From Lytechinus pictus (Eukaryota; Echinodermata; Echinoidea; Temnopleuroida; Toxopneustidae), in assembly GCF_037042905.1 (NCBI RefSeq), contig NC_087257.1, forward strand, positions 24,387,001 to 24,451,000: DNA of 64,000 nt, given 5' to 3'. A model generated the notes under the pieces. The model was not told the DNA's origin. It saw only the letters and a program-made list of their open reading frames with translations, and searched no databases. A program made the translations under genes and the position numbers. The number at the start of each line of letters is the position of its first letter. Position 1 is the first letter of the stretch. Positions 50,528 to 59,611 of this stretch are shown one piece after another.

Positions 50528-51021
50528 TGGGTGTGTGGTCTCTATGACCAATCAGAGCGCAGTATTCTCGTTTTTAAACTGCTAAATGTACTTGGCCTAT
50601 GAAAAGCTGGCTGCTGACCCATCTAAGATACATCTTCTTATACACATTATATCATATTAAAGCTTAGATCTTCAGCTTTATCATAATTTAAAAAATTAAT
50701 TGGGCCCAACTAGAAATTAAGTGTAAAAACAACAAGTTTTGTTGCATGAAAATAATTATTTTATTTCATGTTTTAGATCAAAAGTTTCACCTATGTTACA
50801 AAATCTTTTCAAAAATCCAGACACATGACCTGAAAGAATGGTTTTTCTTCTTTATAAAAATACCAAAAACATGAAATTTTATCAATATTTAGAGCAGCAA
50901 TGGCCGAATAAAAAGCGGTGTTTTCGTCTTCACCAAGCTCATTAACAATGCAAAAACCCTCTAGTCATGAATATCACTTGGATAAAAGAAGCTACTTTTT
51001 TCAGGGCTTGCCGACCGACTG

Positions 51022-52301
51022 AAGACCTTATGTCATTCTTATCTATACCCAGTTTATAAAAAAATTTCAGTGCATACACTTGTTTGCGATGTGTATGGTT
51101 ATAATTTCATAGGCCTGTGAGAGAAGGAGAGAGGGATAGATAGACAGAGGGGAAACATGTCTTAAAAGCTGCCAATTTTTTTTCTATCTCATTGATCTTG
51201 ATTTCAGAGAGAAAACGTGCGTCCATAAAACGGTTCTATGATCGCGATCATCTTTTCCTGTCATGTTAAAATAATGTGCGTTCGTGTGCCTCGACTGTAG
51301 AAAAAGAGCGCCCATTCACCAGTACTATCCAAAGTTAGGTCTACACGAATTATTTTCATGTCACTCCCTGCGTGGATAACCTCGCTTATGACAGGTTAGG
51401 TTAGAAATGTAGTGGATGTATTGTAAACCCGTTAGCACGATCAGTACTTTTAATCCTTTTGTCCTTTTTCTTCGTAACTAGGATGAATGAAAAGTTTTTA
51501 GTTTCATCTCGAACGGCATCTCGAGTTCATTACTGACACTGACCAACAAGACCAAATAGCGAGTAAATCCAACGTGCATCTGAAGTTCGTTGTCATACCA
51601 AAACTTGATTTTACATTAGACGCGTGGGAGAACTTGATGGAAACACGATTAGTGTCGGAAGAGAGATTTTGAGGGTTTTATTACATTCTTATTTCGATAC
51701 CGATTGGACTACTCTCGCACAAATCGAATTCCCAAAATATTGACCTTACAAAGTAAGTATTCTATTTTCCCATTATTTGTTCATGTCCCGTTGATTTTAT
51801 TATTTTTTTTTTGGTTTGTTTAAAATCTGTAAAGGAAAAACAAACAGAGAAACGTTTCTTTCTAATTCACTCTAAAGAAAAATGTGTGGAAAGATATAAC
51901 TTACTTGAATAGGTGGAATATGTATAGATTTTTCTGCAGTTAAGATTGAGGTAGTCATGGTAGTATAAGCCCGGAGTATGTGTCCTTTTCAGTCAGGCTC
52001 ATTTTCCAAGAAATAGATTAGATTACATGATGTGCTGTCAACAATTGCATGCCTTCATAATTTTGCATTTTGTTGAGATATAGTGAATAATCGTCTTGTA
52101 TTTCAACCTTTTTTTGCGTTGTGGCTCAGTTGATTAGTCTCCGGACTTTGAAACAGAATAATCATTTTCTTGTTGATGTTTCTGACAACTAAATGATAGT
52201 TTCAACCTTAACATAATCGGGAGTTAGGGTGATATTTTTATTTAAAGATTGGTCTGGATTAACCTCAAATATAATTTTGCCGATTTAAACCTTTAAGAAT
52301 C
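51022..52301 (+). promoter_or_regulatory. Upstream module of receptor copy 5
   Basis: Forward copy of the shared 5' module, with the putative untranslated-exon donor caaa|gtaagt at 51,753. A SINE head remnant (gttgtggctcagttgattag, about 52,118-52,160) is followed directly by unit sequence, so the B box and SINE body are deleted. The same deletion is present at copy 6. The regulatory role is inferred from conservation. Confidence 0.5.
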
Positions 52302-53521
52302 ATGGCAGATCCATTGAGAGCATATATCTATCATGCTTCTATGCTCGTGTTCACTTGTTCGGGCACCTTGATCAACCTAGCCACCGTGTGTGCCATCTTA
52401 CTGAACAATACGTTAAGGAAGGAACAGAATATCTTCATTTTTAGCTTGGCTCTCGCAGATTGCATCTCAGCTGCCGAAATGTTCATCTCCAACTTGTTTA
52501 AGTTTCCCGAGGTGAGATGTACGCTTGTTAATTAGCATTATGCTTATCATATAATGATGATGAAACGTATGTGTGTAAATGAAGTGCGTGTGTGAGTATG
52601 TGAGGGTGTGGGTTGTTGGGAGGGATGGAGGGTATAGGCAATTAGGACTGTTGTGTGTTTCGGGGAAAAGAATAGGTTTAAGTCAGAGTGTGGATGTTGT
52701 GGTAATGTGCAGAATGAAAAATAGTAGGCCTGCATAGTAAATATATGGAATCCTTATGTTTTCTCATTCTAATACAGATTTCATTTGAAATGGGAGCTGA
52801 CTCGTGGATTGAATGTCTTTTTGTGACTGGTTTGGTCATATCGATACTAATTACACTCGCCATCGCTTTCGAGCGTCTCATCATCCTCCGCATTGACGCT
52901 CTCGGAAGCCGTCGCATCGTCACTGCCAGGCGATCTATAGCTGTCTGTATGGTCGTTTGGATAGTTGTGTCCGCAGTATATTTTCTTCTTCATGGATTTA
53001 GCAGAGAGGCTGTATCTTGCACTCTTCTTTATTTTATATCTCCGTGTATCATAATAGCATCTCTCGTCATCACGGCCATATGTTACATCGTCATCTACAA
53101 AACGATCGCCAGGATATCTGAAAACGTCGGACTCAACGACGCAGCGCTCCAGCGACGTGCGAAAAACAGCAAGAAAGTACTCGTGACCTTTGCCCTTGTG
53201 GTCGCAAGCACAAGTGTGTGCTGGATCATCATGTGCTGCGTTCTTCTGGTGCAGTATATCTACCTCATTAATTATCAGCAAAAATTGGAAACTCTTTGGT
53301 TCGAGGTGACAACCGATATTGCCCACGTGTTGGTAAGCATAAACGGCATACTGAACCCTGTCATTATCTGGTTGCGTCTTACTGATTTCAGAGCACAACT
53401 ACGCGCTGGCTTTGAGAGACTAGGGTGTCGAACGTATAAATCTCAGAACTCGACTTCCGCCGTAACCAATCGATACGTCTCTACCATCAACATCACTATG
53501 GACGACATCGAGGCAAATTGA
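52302..53521 (+). CDS. Class-A-like GPCR, copy 5
   Basis: Exon 1 is 52,302-52,511 and exon 2 is 52,778-53,521 after acceptor atacag; the intron is only 266 bp and the joins are phase 0. The product is 317 residues. Motifs as in copy 1: Asn25 in TM1, Asp53 in TM2, ERL at 102-104, CWII in TM6 and NPVIIW in TM7. Unlike copies 1 and 3 it has Cys83 early in TM3 (WIEC) and a Cys in extracellular loop 2 (VSCTLL), which could pair. The tail is shorter (NRYVSTINITMDDIEAN end). The start codon context differs slightly (aagaatcATGG) from the aagaATGG of the other copies. Confidence 0.85.
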
Positions 53522-54609
53522 CTGCACAATGAACTCAGTGATGAGCCTACCCCTTTTTTGTATCTAGACCTGTGACGAACACGTACATAAATATAGCTCA
53601 CTAATGTTTGAATACTGTATCTATTAACGAATTTGTACATAAGCATAATTTAATTTAGGGCTCAAGATTTTGAGTGCGCGCGAAACTAACAGTTATAAGA
53701 CCGAATGGACGCCGGATATTGATTATTATAGAGTTTTCACTCCGTGACGCACGATGGACTCAAGAACAGAGAAAAATTGTCAAATGCCCTTTATGACAAA
53801 GTACAACAAAGAACTCTTTGTCGAAAATTGTGAATCAAAACAGCAGTTTAGTCCTTGGCTCTGGACAAATGACATTAATATTTGTAACTTTTCGTCAGCT
53901 CCGAAACGTCCTAGGCACCTTCTGTTCCGGTTCACCAATTTTCTACAAAGACTTCCCAGCTGTTCTTTAATCTTCCGTACATCGCGATGCAAAAGCTCCC
54001 TTTTGTCTCTACCATCAACATCGTTTATGGTCATGATGCACGACTTGAACTACATGGAACATTGACTCGTGGAACCATGTTACTTCTGACATCTGGGCAG
54101 TCGAATCTGAATCTGAAAAGAAGATAGCTGATCAGCGCAAAGTGTTTTATTTGAAAGTCAAACTAAACCTAAAGGTTAAATTCTTGACATTAGTGGATAT
54201 GTGGATCTTGTGTCAAATTAGATCAGGGGGAAACAGATGTTTTTTTTGTCTTTGGAAGTGTCCTTACAACAGAACAGATCTAATCTCGATGTCCTAACTT
54301 AACTCATGGACATGGTCAATGTACTGGGGGAGGTATGGTTGCCCTACCCATGAACTAAGTCCCCCTCGAAGTTTTGATTTAGCTATTTTTGCAATTCTGA
54401 CATAATTAGAGAAAAAAAATTACATTATTATATATTTCATGTTATAGAATACAAAATAGATTGTAAGTGTGCAATGTAATCGACTGCTTCATTTTGTGCA
54501 AATAATCGAAATTTTCAGATGTTATGTCATTCTTATTTGTATCCAGTTTATGAAATGTTCAATGCATGCGCTTGTTTGTAACGTGTATGGTAATAATGTT
54601 ATAGGCCTG
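53522..54609. other. Copy-5 3' flank with a possible receptor 3'-end fragment
   Basis: Up to about 53,820 it resembles the flank of copy 6 (gcacgatgg.ctcaagaacaga, aaagtacaac.aaagaactct). At about 54,009-54,066 gtctctaccatcaacatcg and gcacgact resemble the last codons of receptor exon 2, out of frame, suggesting a relic. From 54,070 the flank matches 47,240 onwards. Confidence 0.45.
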
Positions 54610-55811
54610 TGAGAGAAGGGAGAGAGGGATAGATAGACAGAAAGAGAAAGGGAGAGGGGAACATGTCTAAAAAGCTGCCATTCTTTTTTAAAATCTAATT
54701 GATCTTGATTTCAGAGAGAAAACGTGTGTCTCTAAAAGGTTCTATTCCTACTACAGGATCGCGACCTTCTCTTCCTGTCATGTAAAATAATGTGCGTTCG
54801 TGTGCCTCTACAAAAATGGCGCCCATTCACCAGCACTATCCAAAGTTATGTCTATTATTATTATACGAATCATTCCATGTCACTCCCTGCGTGGACAACC
54901 TCGCTTATGACATGTTAGAGATGTAGTGGATGTATTGTAAACCCGTTAGCACGATCAGTCCTTTTAGTCCTTTATCCCTTTTCTTCGTAACTGGGTGAAT
55001 GACAAGTTTGTTTTAATTTCATCTCAAGTTCATAACTGACACCGACCAACAAGACAAAACAGCGAGTAAATCCAATGTGCATCTGACATGTCTGATGTTC
55101 GCTGTCATACCAACACTTGATTTTACATTAGACGCTTAGGAGAACTTGATGGAAACACGACTAGTGTCGGAAGCGAGATTTTGAGGGTTTTATTACATTC
55201 TCATTTCGATACCGATGGACTACTCTCGCACGAATTGAATTCCCAAAAATATTGATCTTACAAAGTAAGTTTTCTGTTTTCCCATTATTTGTTTATGTCC
55301 CGTTGATTTTATTATTATTATTTTTTTTTGGGGGGGGGGTTGTTTTAAATCTGTAAAGGAAAAACAAACAGAGAAACGTTTCTTTCTGATTCACTCTAAA
55401 GAAAAAACATGTGGAAAGATTTAACTGAACTGAAGAGGTTGAAGATGTAAAGATTCTTCTGCAGTTAAGATTGAGGTAGTCATGGTAGTATAGGCCCTGA
55501 GTATGTGTCCTTTTCAGTGAGGCTCATGTTCCAAGAAATAGATTAGCCTAAATGATGTGCTGTCAAAACTTGCATGCCTTCATAATTATGCATTGTGTTG
55601 AGATTTAGTGAATAATCGTCTTGTATCTCCAACCCTTTTTGGGGGGTGTTGCTCAGTTGATTAGTCCCCAGACTTTGAAACAGAATAATCATTTTCTTGT
55701 TGATGTTTCTGTCAACTAAATGATAGTTTCAACCTTAACATAATCGGGAGCTAGGATGAGATTGGGCTTGAATAACATAAAATATATTTTTGCCGATTTA
55801 AATCTTTAAGA
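54610..55811 (+). promoter_or_regulatory. Upstream module of receptor copy 6
   Basis: Forward module closely matching 51,120-52,301, with donor-like caaa|gtaagt at 55,265 and the same truncated SINE head (about 55,648-55,690) lacking B box and body. The shared SINE deletion groups copies 5 and 6. Confidence 0.5.
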
Positions 55812-57131
55812 ATGGCGGATACATTGAGAACATACATCTATCATGCTGCTATGCTCGTGTTCACTTGTTCGGGCACCTTGATCAACTTTGCCACCGTGTG
55901 TGCAATCTGTCTGAACAAGGTGCTAAGGAAGAAACAGCATATCTTCACTTTCAACATGGCTCTCGCAGATTGCATCTCAGCTGTTTCAATGTTCATCTCC
56001 AACTTGTATGAGATTCCCGAGGTGAGATGTAGACTTGTTAATTAGTATGATATGTTTATCAGATGATGATTATGCATCGTGTGTGTGTGTGTGTATGTGG
56101 GGTGTGAGGGTGTGTGTGTGTGTGTAAATGATGTGTGTATGTGAGCTGTTGGGAGGAGATGAACGGTATAGGCAATTGGGACTGTTGTGTGTTTCGGGGA
56201 AAGAATAGGTATAAGTCAGAGTGTGGATGCGGTGGAATATGTTGATAATAATAAAAAAGCGCTGTTGATAATCATCGATAATTAAATGATGATGTACAGA
56301 CTGAAAAATAGTAGGCCTACGTACATAGTTAATATGGAATCCTTATGTTTTCTCATTCTGATACAGATTTCATTTGAAATGGGAGCTGAATCATGGATTG
56401 AATGTCTGTTTGTGACTGGTTTGGTCATATCGATACTAAGTACACTCGCCATCGCCTTCGAGCGTCTCATCATCCTTCGCATTGACGCTCTCGGAAGCCG
56501 TCGCATCGTCACTGCCAGGCGATCTATAACTGTCTGTATGGTCGTTTGGATAATTGTGCCGGCGGTGTATTTTATTCTTCGTGGATTTAGCAAAGCTGTA
56601 TCACACACTCTTCTGTATTTTGTATCTCCGTGTATCGTAATGGCATCTCTCTTCATCACGGCCATATGTTACATCCTCATTTACAAAAAGATCGCCCAGA
56701 TCTCGGAAAACGTCGTACTCAATGACGCAGCGCTCCAGCGACGTGCGAAAAACAGCAAGAAAGTACTCATGACCTTTGCCCTTGTGGTCGCAAGCACTGG
56801 CACGTGCTGGATCATCATGGGTTTCTTTCTTGTGGTGGGGTACATCTACTCTCTCATTGCAAACAAGCATCAGGCTCAGTTCGAAGAACAATGGTTCATG
56901 GATGTACTTTTCGATATTGGCGACGTGTTGGTAAGCATGAACGGCATACTGAACCCGGTCATAATCTGGTTGCGTCTTACTGATTTCAGAGCACAGCTAC
57001 GCGCTGGCTTTGTGAGACTAGGGTGTCGAAAGGATGAATTCCAGAACTCGTCCCAAGTGACATCAGATCCGACAACCGCCGTAACCAATCGATCCGTCTC
57101 TACCATCAACCTCACTATGGACGACATCTAG
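55812..57131 (+). CDS. Class-A-like GPCR, copy 6
   Basis: Exon 1 is 55,812-56,021 and exon 2 is 56,367-57,131 (acceptor atacag); the intron is 345 bp and the joins are phase 0. The product is 324 residues. The motif set is the same (ERL, CWII, NPVIIW), and it also has WIEC at the start of TM3. The extracellular-loop-2 Cys of copy 5 is His here (VSHTLL). TM6 to loop 3 is the most divergent part (GFFLVVGYIYSLIANKHQAQFEE). The stretch around TM3-TM4 (AFERLIILRIDALGSRRIVTA at protein level) is invariant with all other copies. Confidence 0.85.
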
Positions 57132-57291
57132 GAAAATTGACTGCATGTTGAACTCAGTGATGAGTCTACCATTACTTTGTATCTTGATGAACGGATGTTG
57201 ATTAATAGGGAGTTCTAGTTCCGTGACGCACGATGGGCTCAAGAACAGAGAAAAATGCCCTTCCTGACAAAGTACAACCAAAGAACTCTCT
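57132..57291. other. Copy-6 3' flank, cut by a retroelement
   Basis: Shares gcacgatgg.ctcaagaacagagaaaaa and caaagtacaac.aaagaactct with 53,748-53,815 behind copy 5. The similarity ends at about 57,291, where the retroelement appears to begin. Confidence 0.6.
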
Positions 57292-57498
57292 GCGCCATTA
57301 ATTGTGTGTTGCTTATTTTATGTAGTAGCGCCACCTTGTGGTCGCTTTGGCTTGTTGAAGTGTTTTTACTGTTTTGCGTGCTTTGTAAGCACTTCGGTAG
57401 CATCTCCTACCTGCCGCGGGTCGTGTTGAATAAAGAGTTCAAATTGTACGCCTTGTCTGTCGACTTGTTTGTTCTTTCGTGGTGGTGGAAACGGATCC
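57292..57498 (+). repeat. Putative 5' LTR and primer site of the pol-bearing retroelement
   Basis: It starts cgccatt where receptor flank similarity stops, has an AATAAA-type signal (about 57,429), and ends near 57,479 before tggtggtggaaacgg, which could be a primer-binding site. The start resembles the cgccaat start of the LTRs at 36,211. No matching 3' LTR was found to the end of the window, so the boundary is tentative. Confidence 0.4.
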
Positions 57499-57663
57499 TA
57501 GCCTTTTCACTGCCAAACGGTTTTCGTGCTTTCCTAGCAGTCAGGCATCCAGCTCTAGCTTGTTGGGGTAAGTGTACTAACTTTCACTCACAAACACGGC
57601 TTGGCATAACGGTACGGTAGATCTATCATAGTCCCATCTATCCAGTTACGTGTCAGTAAAACT

Positions 57664-58410
57664 ATGGCTACCCCCAGAGCACCCAAACAATGGTGTCTCA
57701 CCAACAACGAATCCGTTACATCTTTTGAGGATTGGAAGCAGAATTTGATTTACAACCTCACTCTCGATCCCAATTTTGCCATATTCTTAGGTGCCGATTT
57801 CACGTGGCTTAAGAAAACCAAACATTACCCACTACGTGGTATGTCTAGTGACCCACTTTCCGGGCCGTCAGAGACCAGGAGGTCCGCCCAACAGAAAGCG
57901 AGCATGTTGGAGCTAATGCTTGGGCAAATTGCGAATTACTGCCCGATAATATCGCGCAATTCTATCATTCGTGATTTTAGTTCACTAGGTGATATTTGGG
58001 GCAAAATCAGGCTACATTATGGCTTTCAAAGCAGTGGTGCCCACTTCTTTGATTTTTGCGATATCAAGCTAGAGGCGGATGAACGCCCGGAGGATTTGTA
58101 TCAAAGAATCCTTGCCTTCGTTGACGATAATCTCCTTAAGGTTAATGGTGGTATATCTCACCATGGTGAAATGATTTCTGAAGATGAAGAGATGACTCCT
58201 ACACTTGAGAATTTCATAGTCCTCCAATGGTTACAATTGATCCATGCTGATCTCCCTCATCTGGTAAAGCAGAGGTATGGCACTGAGCTACGCGCTCGAT
58301 CTCTCTCATCTCTCAAGCCCTCAACAGCCTGCTCGATGAGATTCACTCCACCGAAAACTCTCGTGCTATGCGTGCTAATGCCTCTTTCCCTCAGCGGAAG
58401 GGACGCATGA
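57664..58410 (+). pseudogene. gag: Retroelement gag, 5' part
   Basis: An open frame of 248 codons. Residues about 15-135 are homologous to the N-terminus of the 649-codon ORF at 36,504. The capsid-like part continues with [14 protein letters not shown] and a long linker. After about 58,290 the conserved reading shifts to another frame and returns to the first frame before the zinc knuckle (Cys-x2-Cys-x8-His-x4-Cys, 58,488-58,542), so this gene is broken. The function would be particle assembly. Confidence 0.75.
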
Positions 58411-58479
58411 GCAAGTTTCCCACTCAGGCTCAACCACGCCGCACTACGAAACCACAGTATTCCGATAAAACCACGTCCT

Positions 58480-59062
58480 CACAAATACTGCCCTCTTTGC
58501 CGCGAGGTTCGCTGGTCTGATACTCATTACCTTAGCAAGTGTACATATTTGCCAGAACAAGATCGTCGCTTCAAAGCCAAAGCCCGACAAGTCGCCAATA
58601 TCTTTGAAGACGAGAACTTTGACGACAACAGTGATTCCGGGGAGCCTGAACGAGCTCCATCAGCTGTCAGCCCCACAGATGAGAATCCTCAGCATTCTCA
58701 AACTTCTGCCCTGCGAGTACAGATTCGCCAGTCTCCGTATTTTGATGCCTTTTTTTGGGCACCATACCACCCGTATTACGGTGGACAGTGGTGCCACAGG
58801 TAACATGATTCGTGCCGCAACTGTGCAAGCCCTTGGCGGTGAAATAAAGCCTAGTTCGCAGTCTGCACATCAGGCGGATGGTGTGTCTCCCTTGGAAGTA
58901 GTAGGAGAAACATGCCTCACCTTCTCACGTGAATCTCAGCAACTTGTTTTTGAGGGCCTTGTTGTTCATGAGTTGGATGTTGAAGTTCTCGCTGGGACTC
59001 CCTTTATGGAACTCAATGATGTCTGTTCGGCCTGCCAAACGCCAAATATGCATCGGCGATGA
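58480..59062 (+). pseudogene. Zinc knuckle and aspartic protease remnants
   Basis: The zinc knuckle is followed by an acidic linker in one frame (stop at 58,803) and the retropepsin-like domain in another, open at 58,604-59,062. The protease has the catalytic DSGATG (about 58,783) and the late hydrophobic-Leu-Ala-Gly-x-Pro stretch (LAGTPF). The overlap of frames indicates a frameshift, either programmed or, given the other breaks, mutational. Confidence 0.75.
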
Positions 59063-59611
59063 CTTAGTGATTACTTAAGGCTCTAAGCCCTTGTCTAAAA
59101 AGAAGTCACATGCTGTTCGTCGGGCACATGTCCTTCGTGCCCCTCCGCAGTCCACCGTCCTATGGCCTGGTGATTTTGTTGAATTGACACTTCCTGTTGA
59201 TTTGTCATCCCATGAGACTGTTGCCCTCGAACCCCGTGTTGTCAGTTCGAAAGTCCCTTCCAGCGCTCGCCAGTCATGGCCTGATCCCTGTATCATATCG
59301 AGTGTAGCAGGCAAAGTTCGTATCCCAAATCTCTCGGATGAGCCTCGTCTTCTCCGCAAGAACGAGCCTTTTTGTTAGGCCCGTGTATGTTAATGAGTAA
59401 ACTAAATCTTGCCCACTTGTACCTGAGCCGGTCAAGCCACGGCCCTCCGTGCCTAGAGATATTAAACACTCCGATGCTATCTCATTAGATCCGGATAGCA
59501 TCCTCTCTCTCCTAGCTTACGACAGGACTTTGCCATGCTCCATTCTGAGTTTGATGACGTGTTCGATCCTGCATTCAAGGGTTACAATGGTTCTGCTGGT
59601 CATTTGAAGCG
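59063..59611 (+). pseudogene. Protease-RT linker remnant
   Basis: An open stretch of 95 codons at 59,091-59,378 (frame different from protease and RT) looks like the beta-rich linker often found between protease and RT in this type of element (GDFVELTLP, RIPNLS, LLRKNEPF). Behind its stop the sequence is in broken frames up to the RT ORF. The assignment is by position and composition only. Confidence 0.5.

Larger units (their letters stand above)
47725..51021. mobile_element. Second foldback element, split by a nested insertion
   Basis: The ends (cagtcagtctgcacgcccc ... gggcttgccgaccgactg) and interior (gctcattaa, tcatgaatatcacttgga, gattaccacatgg, caatcagagcgcagtattct) match the element at 6866-7948 in the same order. 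Removing 48,321-50,527 restores a length of about 1.1 kb. It interrupts receptor-unit flank: the sequence before and after is contiguous at about 54,520. Confidence 0.8.

Noticed and set aside
53754-54065. 103-codon ORF behind copy 5
   Set aside because: Its start is shared 3' flank and its end resembles a receptor relic out of frame; no domain.
57255-57620. 121-codon ORF between copy 6 and gag
   Set aside because: Spans receptor flank and the putative LTR; no homology to anything recognised.
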